The notes beneath the pieces are model-generated. The model searched no databases. It was not told where the DNA came from and worked only from the letters and a program-made list of their open reading frames with translations. A stretch of DNA of 64,000 nt from Zwartia vadi (GTDB lineage Bacteria > Pseudomonadota > Gammaproteobacteria > Burkholderiales > Burkholderiaceae_B). Position numbers and translations under genes: made by a program. The stretch covers positions 1 through 64,000 of the forward strand of contig NZ_JAUHHE010000006.1 of assembly GCF_030410375.1 (NCBI RefSeq), given 5' to 3'. Of this stretch, positions 6,777 through 16,140 are shown piece by piece; the first letter of the stretch is position 1; every line of letters starts with the position of its first letter.

Positions 6777-8234
6777 ATGCAAAAGCCTCCCCACACCGGC
6801 CTTGATGCGCTCGAAGCTAGACTTAAACAAGACTTGGCATGGCTAGAGCTTCCAGCAAAACCATGGGTAATTAGCAAAACCATTGCTGGCACCCCCTGTA
6901 TTGAGGTCGCTGTTATTGGCGCCGGGATGGCGGGATTGACTGTTGGTACGGCCCTGACTCACCTTGGCATCAAGCCCGTTCTGTTTGACCGCGCAAAAGC
7001 GGGCCTGGAGGGCCCCTGGGTGACGACGGCGCGCATGGAGACCTTGCGCTCCCCCAAACAACTGACAGGACCCGCACTTGGCCTGCCCGCACTGACTTTC
7101 CGTGCGTGGTACGAAGCTCAATATGGTCAAGAGGCCTGGATAGCACTCGATAAAATTCCACGCACGCAATGGATGGACTACCTGCGCTGGTATCGCAAAG
7201 TCAATGCACTCGATATTCGTAATGAACACGATATTTTGAAAATCACACCGCGCGCCGATCAACTGGTGGAGCTGATTGTTAAAAGTCCCTCCGGCGTTGA
7301 AACCCTCTTGGCTCGCAGAGTGGTCATCGCCTCCGGTCGCGATGGTCTGGGAGGACCTTCTTTACCTGACTTCACCTATCAAATACCCGCTCAGTTGCGC
7401 GCACACTCATCTGACCCTTTGGATTATCACACTCTAAAAAATAAACGCGTTGGGGTGATAGGCGCCGGGGCTTCAGCCATGGATAGTGCGGCCACGGCCT
7501 TGGAGTGTGGCGCGGCCAGTGTGGACATGTTGATCAGACGCGCTGATATTCCCAGGGTCAACAAAGGAAAAGGAGCCGGCAATCCTGGTTTGACGCATGG
7601 ACACGCCGCACTACCTGACGAGTGGAAATGGCGGATACGCCATTACATCAATGTGCAACAAGTCCCTCCCCCACGCGGCAGCACGCTGCGCGTCTCCAAA
7701 CATGCGAACGCCAGATTCAACATAGGCTGTCCGATCGAGAAAGTCTGGGTCGACACGGATCGAACGATCAACCTAAAAACGCCAAAAGGGGTGTTTGAGC
7801 TCGATTTTTTAATCTTTGCAACAGGCTTCAAAATTGACTGGCTCGCAAGACCTGAATATGCGGTCCTCGCTTCCCATCTTCGCGCATGGGGCGATCGTTA
7901 CACGCCTCCTCCAGGTCAAGAAGACCGAGAACTTTCAGACTCACCAGATCTTGGTCCAAACTTTGAATTGCAGGAAAAAATTTCCGGGAGTTGCCCGGGG
8001 CTGGACCGCATACATGTTTTTTGTTATCCGGCCGCGCTTTCTCATGGAACTGTTTCGGGCGACATTCCCGCCATTAGCGATGGCGCAAAAAAACTGGCTC
8101 ACGGCTTGGCCAGTCTTTTCTATAGAGAAGACGTTGAAACGCATTTTGAAAATATCAAAAACTTTGCCGAACCTGAAATTTTGGGTGATGAATGGTCGCC
8201 GGCACCACCACTAACCTTGCAGGAAAATGTATGA
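6777..8234 (+). CDS. FAD-dependent monooxygenase/oxidoreductase (FMO/BVMO-like)
   Basis: 485 aa from ATG 6777; the frame is open back to a TTG at 6624 but those 51 residues show no similarity. Two Rossmann dinucleotide folds are visible: VAVIGAGMAGL at about 44-54 for FAD and VGVIGAGASAMDSA at about 225-238 for NADPH. The LIFATGF motif near 346-351 is typical of flavin monooxygenases and Baeyer-Villiger enzymes. The full BVMO fingerprint (FxGxxxHxxxW) is not seen clearly, so N- or C-hydroxylation or simple oxidation remain possible. The stop codon overlaps the next start (ATGA), so it is co-translated with the AhpD-like pair. Confidence 0.82.
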   Translation: MQKPPHTGLDALEARLKQDLAWLELPAKPWVISKTIAGTPCIEVAVIGAGMAGLTVGTALTHLGIKPVLFDRAKAGLEGPWVTTARMETLRSPKQLTGPALGLPALTFRAWYEAQYGQEAWIALDKIPRTQWMDYLRWYRKVNALDIRNEHDILKITPRADQLVELIVKSPSGVETLLARRVVIASGRDGLGGPSLPDFTYQIPAQLRAHSSDPLDYHTLKNKRVGVIGAGASAMDSAATALECGAASVDMLIRRADIPRVNKGKGAGNPGLTHGHAALPDEWKWRIRHYINVQQVPPPRGSTLRVSKHANARFNIGCPIEKVWVDTDRTINLKTPKGVFELDFLIFATGFKIDWLARPEYAVLASHLRAWGDRYTPPPGQEDRELSDSPDLGPNFELQEKISGSCPGLDRIHVFCYPAALSHGTVSGDIPAISDGAKKLAHGLASLFYREDVETHFENIKNFAEPEILGDEWSPAPPLTLQENV

Positions 8235-8758
8235 CAAACCCTCCCGCTTCTGCCCCGCAACAAGACACACTGGATCGTATCCTTGGTCTCACGCCAGGGT
8301 CCCTTGCTTTTGAGACGCGCCACCAGCGCGCAAAAGTGGTGGATGCCACGCAAGCTAGTGAAGATCTTTTACTCGGTGCTCCAATCGAAGGCCTGCCTAT
8401 GAGCGATCGCTTGCTGGTTGCTTTGCTTGCCTGCGCCCTCACGCCTTCTCCGGAACTCAGTGCTGAATATGCGCGTCGATTACATGCATTGAATGTTCCG
8501 GCGTCACTGATTGAGTCTGTCTCTCAAGGCATGATCGAGCAGATTCAAGATACTCGACTCAAGCAAATATTATCTTTCACCAATACGCTGATAACAGAGC
8601 CGATCAAAGCTGATAAGCAAGCCTTGCTGACACTCCAGGCATCAGGTCTGACCACACCGCAAATCACCGCGCTCGCACAATTAATTGCCTTTGTATCCTA
8701 TCAAGTCAGAGTTTCAGCCGGCCTGAAAGCACTTAAAACATTCGGAGCGCAATCATGA
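8231..8758 (+). CDS. CMD-domain protein (Avi_7170-like), without CxxC
   Basis: 175 aa from the ATG at 8231, which overlaps the stop of the monooxygenase and has AGGAAAA as ribosome site. It is an all-helical AhpD-like/carboxymuconolactone-decarboxylase-fold protein: DTLDRILGLTPGS at the N-terminus and LLVALLACALTPSPE in the position of the active helix. The redox CxxC motif is absent (only one Cys in the helix), so it is probably not a peroxidase alone. In other proteobacteria this family is encoded directly beside a CxxC-bearing partner, as here, which suggests a heteromeric complex. Confidence 0.8.
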   Translation: MTNPPASAPQQDTLDRILGLTPGSLAFETRHQRAKVVDATQASEDLLLGAPIEGLPMSDRLLVALLACALTPSPELSAEYARRLHALNVPASLIESVSQGMIEQIQDTRLKQILSFTNTLITEPIKADKQALLTLQASGLTTPQITALAQLIAFVSYQVRVSAGLKALKTFGAQS

Positions 8759-9342
8759 GTGAAGTGATTCGTATCAAGGGTTTTACAAACGAAACGCTCG
8801 ACTGGAAAGCCTGGTTGGATGTAGTGGACATCAATCAAGCCACGCCAGAGCAAATTGAAATCCTGGAAGAGAGTCATCCAAAAGCCAAGGTGTCCGACTA
8901 CTACTTATTTCTTGCGCACCAGCCAGAAATACTTCGGCAGCGTTCGGCGGCCTTTAATGCGATCATGTATGCCCCAGGCGGCATGCCACGCGCCGAACGC
9001 GAACTATCCACCGCGGTCGTGTCGCGTATCAATGGATGTGTGTATTGTGCATCCGTCCACGCGCAACGCTTTGAGCAACTTGCCAAGCGCACAGACGCAA
9101 TCAAGCAAGTCTTTGAAGACCCACGCACAGCCGGTACGACTGCGCGTGAACAAGCGATTGTTCAATTCAGTATCGCGTTGACTGAACAGCCGGACAAAAT
9201 TTGCGCCCAGAGCATTCAAACACTTAAAGACGTGGGTTTGTCTGAATCTGAAATCCTCGATCTTATTCACTCGGTCGCCATTTTTGCTTGGGCAAATCGC
9301 TTGATGCTCAATTTAGGCGAGCCTGTATTTCCATCCGCTTGA
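8755..9342 (+). CDS. AhpD-like peroxidase-related protein (Avi_7169-like)
   Basis: 195 aa. The AhpD motif E-(11)-CxxC-xxx-H is complete: Glu near 83, CVYC at 95-98, His at 102. AhpD proteins use the Cys pair for thiol-dependent peroxide reduction; some CMD proteins instead decarboxylate or isomerise lactones. Its ATG overlaps the stop of the CxxC-less partner, so the two are translationally coupled. Together with the upstream flavin monooxygenase this may dispose of peroxide from uncoupled turnover or process the oxygenated product; this is inference. Confidence 0.88.
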   Translation: MSEVIRIKGFTNETLDWKAWLDVVDINQATPEQIEILEESHPKAKVSDYYLFLAHQPEILRQRSAAFNAIMYAPGGMPRAERELSTAVVSRINGCVYCASVHAQRFEQLAKRTDAIKQVFEDPRTAGTTAREQAIVQFSIALTEQPDKICAQSIQTLKDVGLSESEILDLIHSVAIFAWANRLMLNLGEPVFPSA

Positions 9343-9364
9343 CGTCCACCATCAGGAGACATCC

Positions 9365-10348
9365 ATGCAATCAGGTATCCAAAAACTGTCAGCCGCCCTG
9401 CTCTTTGCGGCCGCATTGACCACATCCGCCTCTGCACAAACCTGGCCAGAAGCAGGCAAACCCATTCAAATCACGGTGCCTGCTCCAGGTGGAGGCGGCA
9501 CAGGCGACACGATTGCACGGATGCTGGCCGAGCAACTTGCCGCGCGACTCAAGACCAATGTCATTATTGAAAACAAACCCGGTGCCAATGGCAATATCGG
9601 CGCCGCAGCTGTCGCAAAATACGCGCCTGATGGTTATCGCTTTCTATTTTCCTGGGCAGGCACGCTCGCCGTGAGTCCAAAGCTCTACACCACACCGGGT
9701 TTTGATTCACAAAAAGATTTTGATCCCGTCGCATTGATCTGTGATGTGCCAAATATTCTTGTGGTCAATAATGGTCAACCGGTTAATACACTGCAGGAGT
9801 TCGTCAACTTCGCAAAAAACAATCCAGGCAAACTGAACTTTGGATCGACAGGAATCGGGAGCTCCATGCATTTGGCGGGCGAACTATTCATGACGCAGAC
9901 AGGCGCAAAAATGGTTCACATTCCTTATAACGCGCCTGGCACAGCCACAACCAATATGATCGCGAATGACATTCAATTGATGTTCCAGCTAGTACCTGGT
10001 ATCGCAGGACAGGTCAAAGCCGGCAAAGTGAAGGCTCTGGCGATTTTGTCTGACACGCGCTCCCCGGCTTTGCCAGATGTCCCCACTACCAAAGAGCTTG
10101 GCTTTCCAAAGTTGCAGTCCTCGACCTGGTTTGCCCTTCTTGCTCCAAAGGGCACACCTGCCGCGATTGTCGAGAAGATGAACAGCGAGATTAATCAGAT
10201 TTTGAAAGATACTGAATTTCAGAAAAAACTTGCCGCGATTGGCGCCACACCACTCGGTGGCACTTCTCAACAATTAGCCAGTCATCTGAGTGCGGAGCTT
10301 GATAAGTGGGGTGGCGTCATCCAAGCAGCGGGTATTAAAGCCCAGTGA
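9365..10348 (+). CDS. Bug/TctC-family periplasmic solute-binding protein
   Basis: 327 aa. Signal peptide 1-24 (ALLFAAALTTSASA, cut before QTW). Shows APGGGGTGDTIARML near the first ligand loop, VIIENKPGANGNIG, and HIPYNAPGTA in the second loop. The standard PYKG is PYNA here, so the ligand may differ from that of the neighbours. AGGAGAC ribosome site. It lies 22 bp after the AhpD-like gene in the same direction and so probably belongs to the same transcript. Confidence 0.92.
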   Translation: MQSGIQKLSAALLFAAALTTSASAQTWPEAGKPIQITVPAPGGGGTGDTIARMLAEQLAARLKTNVIIENKPGANGNIGAAAVAKYAPDGYRFLFSWAGTLAVSPKLYTTPGFDSQKDFDPVALICDVPNILVVNNGQPVNTLQEFVNFAKNNPGKLNFGSTGIGSSMHLAGELFMTQTGAKMVHIPYNAPGTATTNMIANDIQLMFQLVPGIAGQVKAGKVKALAILSDTRSPALPDVPTTKELGFPKLQSSTWFALLAPKGTPAAIVEKMNSEINQILKDTEFQKKLAAIGATPLGGTSQQLASHLSAELDKWGGVIQAAGIKAQ

Positions 10349-10435
10349 TCAAGACGCAGTCACCAAGACTGTCTCCTCATCTGAAAATGCTGCATAATCA
10401 TTTAAAACATGCATTCCATCAATGAGGAGACAAGA

Positions 10436-11410
10436 TTGAAAAAAGCTTTAGCTCGATTGGCACAAGCTTGCATTGCTTTGATGTTTGGCACAGTGGGGAC
10501 CGGATCAGTAGCTGCTGAAGCGACACTTCCATCAACCATCAAAATCGTCGTTCCTTTTACGACGGGAGGCAGCAATGATATTTTTGCCAGGGCGTTCGCC
10601 GAACAGCTCGGCACCAAGCTCGGTGTCACCGTTATTGTTGACAACAAACCGGGCGCCGGCGGTGTGGTCGGCGCAGCAGAGGTAGCACGCGCCAAGCCCA
10701 ACGGGGGCACTCTGCTTTTTAGCTCAAACTCTTTTGTCACTCGCGCTGCAGTAGATACCAACCTACCTTTTAATCATCGCACTTCCTTTGCGCCAGTTGC
10801 GATTGTGGCTCAAGGTGCGCTTTTGCTTGTTGTAGCCAATCACACTCCTTATAAAACGACTGAGGATATGATTCGCTCGGCCTCAAACAGTCAAGTCAAT
10901 TACGCGACCGCCGGCATTGGATCGATCGCCCATCTGAGTACCGAGCTGATGAACTCAATGGCTGGCATCCAAATGACGCATATTCCTTACAAAGGTATCT
11001 CACCTGCACTCACAGATATGGTGGGTGGGCGCGTCGAGGCACTGATCGCTACACCTGCTTCTGTGGGTGGGGCCCTGCGCGCCAATCAAGTTCGACCCAT
11101 CGCGGTGACGACATCGACCCCATCCCCTTTCTATCCAGAGTTGCCTTCAATGGCTCAGGCCATCCCAGGTTATTCGGTCGATGTCTGGTGGGGATTTTTA
11201 GCACCCGCTCTCACACCACAGCCAATTGTTGAGCGTTTAAACAAAGCGATCAACGAAGTCGCACAGTCACCAAAAATGGCAGAGATATTTTCCAAAGAAG
11301 CCGCAACACCCTACATCATGTCGGCCAAGGATTTTGGTCAATATATGAATCAGGAACTGGATAAATGGCAAAAAGTCGCCAAAGAACGGAACATCAAGCT
11401 CACTGATTAA
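10436..11410 (+). CDS. Bug/TctC-family periplasmic solute-binding protein (TTG start)
   Basis: 324 aa. I favour the TTG at 10436, because a strong GAGGAGA site stands 8 bases before it and the protein then begins LKKALARL, a normal signal-peptide head. An upstream ATG at 10409 lacks a ribosome site. Signal peptide to about residue 27 (GSVAA). Motifs: VVPFTTGGSNDIFARAFAEQ, VIVDNKPGAGGVVGAAE and HIPYKGISPA. The residues after the glycine loop differ from those of the preceding Bug gene, so these are not recent duplicates. It ends 17 bp before a convergent IclR gene. Confidence 0.9.
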   Translation: MKKALARLAQACIALMFGTVGTGSVAAEATLPSTIKIVVPFTTGGSNDIFARAFAEQLGTKLGVTVIVDNKPGAGGVVGAAEVARAKPNGGTLLFSSNSFVTRAAVDTNLPFNHRTSFAPVAIVAQGALLLVVANHTPYKTTEDMIRSASNSQVNYATAGIGSIAHLSTELMNSMAGIQMTHIPYKGISPALTDMVGGRVEALIATPASVGGALRANQVRPIAVTTSTPSPFYPELPSMAQAIPGYSVDVWWGFLAPALTPQPIVERLNKAINEVAQSPKMAEIFSKEAATPYIMSAKDFGQYMNQELDKWQKVAKERNIKLTD

Positions 11411-11427
11411 GACCGAGTGCGGAAGTC

Positions 11428-12180
11428 TTATTTCTTTGCAAAGCTGATTTTAGTTGTGTGCTTATAAGGGGGCTCAAAGACGGCGGGATCGCCCCCACAC
11501 TTTTTTGTGATAGCTGCCGCGGCATTCATCACCATGGGCAGAAACTCCTTGAACACCTTTCGATCAAAACGAAAGACCGGCATGCCCAGTGAAATCGAAC
11601 AAATCAGCTTTTGCTTCGGTCCGAACACTGGGCATGCGATCGCGGCGGCCTCGGATCCGCGCTCAGAAAGAGACACTGCGTAATAGCTCTGCCTAATAAT
11701 GTCGAAACGCTCTCCCTGTTCACCCGAAAAAGCCAACAGAACTTTTCCGGCAGCGCCCTTATCCAACTCGACTCGCTCACCTTCCCTGACGTGCATGCGA
11801 ACGGCTCTTGGCTGAACCATGCGGTGCAAACAAATCCTGTCATTTCCCTCCCGAATATACACAGCTGCGGTTTCTTTAGTATCCCGCACCAGCGTCCTCA
11901 ACACAGGCGCCGCGTAATCCCAAATACGGAATGTTTCTTGATAAAGCATGCCCAGATAGAAAGGCGTAGCACCCAACATGAAGCGACCGTCAGGAAGGCG
12001 ATTGATAAATCCAGCGTGTTCGAGAGATTCGCACAAGCGAAGAATCGTGCTGTGATACAGACCAGTCGCCGCCGAAATTTCCGCCAATGTCATGCCCTCG
12101 ACACTTTTATCGAAAGCCAGCAGAATGGAGAGCGCCCGATTGACGGCCGCAACACCCGGTTCCTTTTTCTTAATGACCAT
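11428..12180 (-). CDS. IclR-family transcriptional regulator
   Basis: 250 aa. N-terminal winged helix-turn-helix about residues 12-70 (AVNRALSILLAFDK, then LAEISAATGLYHSTILRLCE), followed by the IclR effector domain (TAAVYIREGNDRICLHRMV, AFSGEQGERFDIIR, SISLGMPVFRFD). IclR proteins bind small carboxylates or aromatics and act as repressors or activators of divergent operons. Here the divergent partner is the acyl-CoA dehydrogenase operon starting at 12317, and an inverted repeat at 12199-12221 lies between them. Confidence 0.92.
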   Translation of the reverse strand: MVIKKKEPGVAAVNRALSILLAFDKSVEGMTLAEISAATGLYHSTILRLCESLEHAGFINRLPDGRFMLGATPFYLGMLYQETFRIWDYAAPVLRTLVRDTKETAAVYIREGNDRICLHRMVQPRAVRMHVREGERVELDKGAAGKVLLAFSGEQGERFDIIRQSYYAVSLSERGSEAAAIACPVFGPKQKLICSISLGMPVFRFDRKVFKEFLPMVMNAAAAITKKCGGDPAVFEPPYKHTTKISFAKK

Positions 12181-12198
12181 ACTTAAACCTCAGAATTC

Positions 12199-12221
12199 AA
12201 AATAGACAAGCATTCTATTTT
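12199..12221. promoter_or_regulatory. Possible IclR operator
   Basis: AAAATAG at 12199-12205 is mirrored by CTATTTT at 12215-12221 around a 9-bp spacer. It sits 19 bp upstream of the IclR start and 96 bp before the acyl-CoA dehydrogenase start, where an autoregulatory site that also controls the divergent operon would be placed. Confidence 0.4.
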
Positions 12222-12316
12222 TGATATGATAGGTCATCATTGTACAAATCAACTATTCACTCATTTTATTCAGCATAGATTGAATTAAGTTTTCAGATTA
12301 ATAATTGGAGAAAGAA

Positions 12317-13495
12317 ATGGATCTGCAAGCGTGCGCCGATGGACTCGATAGTGATGAAGTCATGATTCAGGATTTGGTTGCAAAATTTGTCGACCAAGAA
12401 TTGATGCCTCTTGAATCCGCCATCTTGGAGCGCGAAATCCAGGGCCAGCATCTTGCACTGACTAAAGAAGAGGAAGCCCCCTTACTGGCCAAATGCAAAG
12501 AGCTAGGCCTTTGGGCACTCGACGCGCCCGAAGAGTATGGCGGTGCGGGTCTCTCAAGCGTCACACTGATGGCATTGAACGAGGAAATCGGACGCACGGT
12601 TACCCCTTTCTCGTTTCCACCCGACTCACCGAATTTGCATATGCTGATGGCAACCGCCACAGAGAGTCAGAAAATCAAATATCTCGAACCATACGCTGCT
12701 GGCACAGCCAAATCAGGCATCGCGATCTCGGAGCCAAACGCGGGAGGCGACCCATCGGGCATGATCACGCGCGCAGAGCGAGACGGTGATTCCTGGGTGA
12801 TTAACGGTCGCAAAATCTGGGTGAGCCGGATGAAAAGCGCTGACTTTACCGTTGTCATGGCACGCGTCGGCCAAGGTAAGCGCCACGAGGGTATTACCGC
12901 ATTTATCGTTGATCGCGGCACACCTGGTTTCAATGTTTTACGTGAAATCCCCATGCTAGCTGGTCACAGAACATATGAGATCGCCTTCGAAGACTGTCGC
13001 ATCCCTGCTGAAAACTTGCTCGGTACGATCGGCGAAGGGTTTGCTCCGATGCAGCTGCGCTTGAATATTCGCAGACTGCAGATGGGTGCATGGTGCATTG
13101 GCATGTGCCGCAGGGCGCTTGAAATGATGAGTACGCACGCGAAGCAACGCGTCACATTTGGATCGCTACTCTCGGATCGTCAAGCCATTCAATGGTGGAT
13201 CGCCGATGGTGCCACCAAGATGCATGCCTGCCGCTTGATGGTGCGCGATGCTGCACGCAAACTCGACCTCGGCCAGGATATCCGGACCGAAGCCTCAATG
13301 ATCAAGGTTTACGCTACTGAATTAGCTTCAGAGGTTCTTGACAATGCGATGCAAACTTTTGGGGCAATGGGCGTCACCAAGGAGCTTCCTCTCCATTTGA
13401 TGGCGCAAAAGACACGTGTCATGCGCGTCTATGAAGGACCAAGCGAAGTCCATCGCATGTCGATTGCCAAGAAAATTTTAAAAACGGTTAAGTAA
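12317..13495 (+). CDS. Acyl-CoA dehydrogenase
   Basis: 392 aa from the ATG at 12317 (GGAGAAAG ribosome site; an in-frame TTG at 12305 is less likely). This FAD enzyme desaturates acyl-CoA between C2 and C3. Visible are the N-terminal helical part, the central FAD strand (GIAISEPNAGGDPSG, about 138-152), WVINGRKIWVSR, and the C-terminal MRVYEGPSEVHRMSIAKKIL, which carries the usual catalytic-Glu region. The next gene starts 5 bp after the stop and encodes a CoA-transferase that would supply the acyl-CoA. Confidence 0.93.
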   Translation: MDLQACADGLDSDEVMIQDLVAKFVDQELMPLESAILEREIQGQHLALTKEEEAPLLAKCKELGLWALDAPEEYGGAGLSSVTLMALNEEIGRTVTPFSFPPDSPNLHMLMATATESQKIKYLEPYAAGTAKSGIAISEPNAGGDPSGMITRAERDGDSWVINGRKIWVSRMKSADFTVVMARVGQGKRHEGITAFIVDRGTPGFNVLREIPMLAGHRTYEIAFEDCRIPAENLLGTIGEGFAPMQLRLNIRRLQMGAWCIGMCRRALEMMSTHAKQRVTFGSLLSDRQAIQWWIADGATKMHACRLMVRDAARKLDLGQDIRTEASMIKVYATELASEVLDNAMQTFGAMGVTKELPLHLMAQKTRVMRVYEGPSEVHRMSIAKKILKTVK

Positions 13496-13500
13496 ATCGA

Positions 13501-14721
13501 ATGACTCCCACTTCCCCTCACCACACGAACAGCAAGCCCCTTGAAGGCATCACGGTCATAGACCTGACGCAAATTTATCAAGGTCCTTATGCCACGTTTT
13601 TGATGGCCAAAGCAGGCGCGACAGTGATCAAGGTCGAACCTATTTTAGGTGAACCGTCCAGGATTCGCGCCAAGGTGAGTGGGGGTGCTTCGCTCCCGAT
13701 GGCCATGCTTAATGTCAATAAAAAAGGCGTGACGCTGAACCTCAAAAGCGAGAAAGGCAAAGCGCTTTTCAAAAGATTGATCGCTGATGCAGATATCCTT
13801 GTTGAAAACTTCACGCCTGGCGTGATGGATCGTTTAGGTGTGGGCTGGAACGTTCTACATCAAATCAATCCAAAACTCATTTATGGATCCGGGACTGGTT
13901 ACGGACTGTCGGGTCCCGATAAAGACAATCAGGCGATGGATGTCACAATACAGGCGTCCTCAGGTGTCATGAGTGTCACAGGCGATCCGGAAGGTCCTCC
14001 TCTTCGCTCGGGTTCTTCTTTTATTGATTTTTTGAGCGGCGTGCATCTTTATGCAGGCATTATTACCGCCCTGTTTGATCGCACCCGCACAGGTATCGGC
14101 AGACTAGTCGAAGTCTCCATGCAAGAAACCGCTTACCCGACTTTGGCTTCCAATATTGGACTGGTCTACCGAAGCAATGGCAAAGTCCCTCAACGTGTCG
14201 GTAACCGCCATGGCGGCCTGGCACTTGCCCCTTACAACGTGTATGAGGCTAAAGACGGACATATTGCGATCGTGTGCGCCACTGAAGACCATTGGGTCAA
14301 GATTCTGAAATCGATGGGTCGCGATGACTTGATCAAGGATGAGCGCTTTTCGACAAATAAAGTTCGTGTCGAAAACATCAAACGCACAGACGACTTTGTT
14401 GAAGCATGGACGCGTACCATCACGAGAGCCGAGCTATTTAAACTCAGTAAGGAATTTGGTTTTCCAGCGGCGCCTGTTCGTGATTTGATAGAGGTCATGC
14501 ACGATCCGCACATGCACGCGCGCGGTCAACTCGAATGGTTTGACGATCCCGATCTCGGTCGCGTTGTCCTGCCCTCGAGTCCGCTCATTATTCACGGCAC
14601 AGCGCGCGTCAAAACAGTTGCAAGTCCGGCTTTGGGCCAACATAATGAAGAAATATACGGCGAGAAATTAGGCTTGAGTCCTCAAGAAATACAGGCTCTC
14701 AAGTCTGAGGGCGTCATATGA
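13501..14721 (+). CDS. Family III CoA-transferase (CaiB/BaiF)
   Basis: 406 aa. GITVIDLTQIYQGPYATFLM at the N-terminus, ATVIKVEP, VENFTPGVMDRLG, and the catalytic Asp at about residue 147 in QAMDVTIQASSGVMSVTG. The surrounding residues (A-M-D instead of P-G-Y-D) differ from those of the 4942 enzyme, so a different carboxylate is likely. It sits between an acyl-CoA dehydrogenase and an MmgE/PrpD protein in one operon. Confidence 0.9.
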   Translation: MTPTSPHHTNSKPLEGITVIDLTQIYQGPYATFLMAKAGATVIKVEPILGEPSRIRAKVSGGASLPMAMLNVNKKGVTLNLKSEKGKALFKRLIADADILVENFTPGVMDRLGVGWNVLHQINPKLIYGSGTGYGLSGPDKDNQAMDVTIQASSGVMSVTGDPEGPPLRSGSSFIDFLSGVHLYAGIITALFDRTRTGIGRLVEVSMQETAYPTLASNIGLVYRSNGKVPQRVGNRHGGLALAPYNVYEAKDGHIAIVCATEDHWVKILKSMGRDDLIKDERFSTNKVRVENIKRTDDFVEAWTRTITRAELFKLSKEFGFPAAPVRDLIEVMHDPHMHARGQLEWFDDPDLGRVVLPSSPLIIHGTARVKTVASPALGQHNEEIYGEKLGLSPQEIQALKSEGVI

Positions 14722-14771
14722 CCACCCATTTTTTCTAACGCCATCCACAAGACACCAAGGGAGACAAGACG

Positions 14772-16139
14772 ATGAAAACAATACTAGAAACCTTTGCGGA
14801 ACACTTTTCAAGCGCAACGTTCGAGCAGTTACCGCCTGAGGTGGTTGAAAAAACCAAACTTCTCATCGTGGACTATCTTGGCGTCTCTATTGCCGGCCTG
14901 AAAATGGATTTTCCACGCATGACAATTGATTATCTCCAGGGTCTCGAAGGAGTGACCCAATCAACACTCATGGGAGCATCACGCAAGGTCCCCGCCATTC
15001 ATGCCGCCTTGGGGAATGGTGTAGCCGGTCACGCACTCGACATGGATGATGGATTTCGTTATGGGGGCGTTCACGCAGGCGTTGCGGTCATTCCTGCCGC
15101 ACTTGCGGTGGCTGAATCACTTAACCTGGATGGAAAAAAACTGATTCTTTCCATCGTGTGCGGCTACGAAATCGTTAACCGCATCTCCAAGGCAATGAAC
15201 CCGTCGCATTTGGGACGCGGCTTCCATACGACGGGGACTATTGGTGTGCTTGGCGCAGCTGCAGCCTGCGGCGTGCTCTTCGGTCTCAACAAAGAGCAAA
15301 TGGCCAGCGCACTTGGCATGGCCGCACTTCAAAGTGCCGGCTTGCTCGAAATTTTGAATGATGGCGCCATGGTCAAGCCTCTGCATCCTGGCAAGGCCGC
15401 AATGGGCGGCGTGCTGTCAGTTGAGCTCGCCAAGAGAGGCGCTAAAGGACCAATGACCGCCCTCGAGGGCGAGAAAGGTCTTTTCAAAGCGATGGCGGAC
15501 AGCGTTAACACGGACGGTCTCTTCGACGGGCTTGGTAAAGACTTTTACATCATGGGTCAGTACATCAAGTTTCATGCGGCGTGCCGTCATATCCACCCAG
15601 CGATCGACGGCTTGCTCGACATCATGCGCAAAGAAAATATTTCCTATCAGGAAATTGATGCTTTAAATGTCACCACATACCCCGTCGCAATCAGCTTTTG
15701 CGGAACCAGCGTATTGCCTGAAACGGCCGAGGCCGCAAAGTTTAGTCTGGCCTCATCCTGCGCGATGGCAGCTTTCTACGGAGATGCCGGAGAGGAGCGA
15801 TATTCAGTAGATACCGTACAGAATCAAGAAATAAAAAATCTTGCTTCGCGCGTGACAAGCAGTGCTAACACTCGCTGGGCTGAATCCTATCCACGTGAAC
15901 GTGGTGCAAACGTCGAATTAAGAACAACTTCGGGACAGAAATTTTCAACCGAAATCCCTCTTTCCAAAGGCGAACCGGAAAACCCGGCAAGCGATGAGGA
16001 TTTCATTAGGAAGTTCAAGCAAAACTCCGCTTCCCAGTCCGAATCACTCACCAAGGAAATTCTCGATACGACTCTCGCAATAGACGCTCGCAAGGTTCAG
16101 GAACTGACTGCTTTGCTCGGTAAACTTCAGGGGCGCTAA
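14772..16139 (+). CDS. MmgE/PrpD-family protein
   Basis: 455 aa, full length. The family includes 2-methylcitrate dehydratase, aconitate decarboxylase and iminodisuccinate epimerase. Helical domain 1 shows LLIVDYLGVSIAGL, then GNGVAGHALDMDDG (about 85-98) with the active-site Asp/His cluster, and HLGRGFHTTGTIGVLGAAAA. The lid domain has KFHAACRHIHPAIDGL. GGGAGACAAG ribosome site. No PrpC or PrpB lies near, so a methylcitrate-cycle role is unlikely; dehydration or isomerisation of a dicarboxylate in this module is more plausible. Confidence 0.88.
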   Translation: MKTILETFAEHFSSATFEQLPPEVVEKTKLLIVDYLGVSIAGLKMDFPRMTIDYLQGLEGVTQSTLMGASRKVPAIHAALGNGVAGHALDMDDGFRYGGVHAGVAVIPAALAVAESLNLDGKKLILSIVCGYEIVNRISKAMNPSHLGRGFHTTGTIGVLGAAAACGVLFGLNKEQMASALGMAALQSAGLLEILNDGAMVKPLHPGKAAMGGVLSVELAKRGAKGPMTALEGEKGLFKAMADSVNTDGLFDGLGKDFYIMGQYIKFHAACRHIHPAIDGLLDIMRKENISYQEIDALNVTTYPVAISFCGTSVLPETAEAAKFSLASSCAMAAFYGDAGEERYSVDTVQNQEIKNLASRVTSSANTRWAESYPRERGANVELRTTSGQKFSTEIPLSKGEPENPASDEDFIRKFKQNSASQSESLTKEILDTTLAIDARKVQELTALLGKLQGR

Positions 16140-16140
16140 C

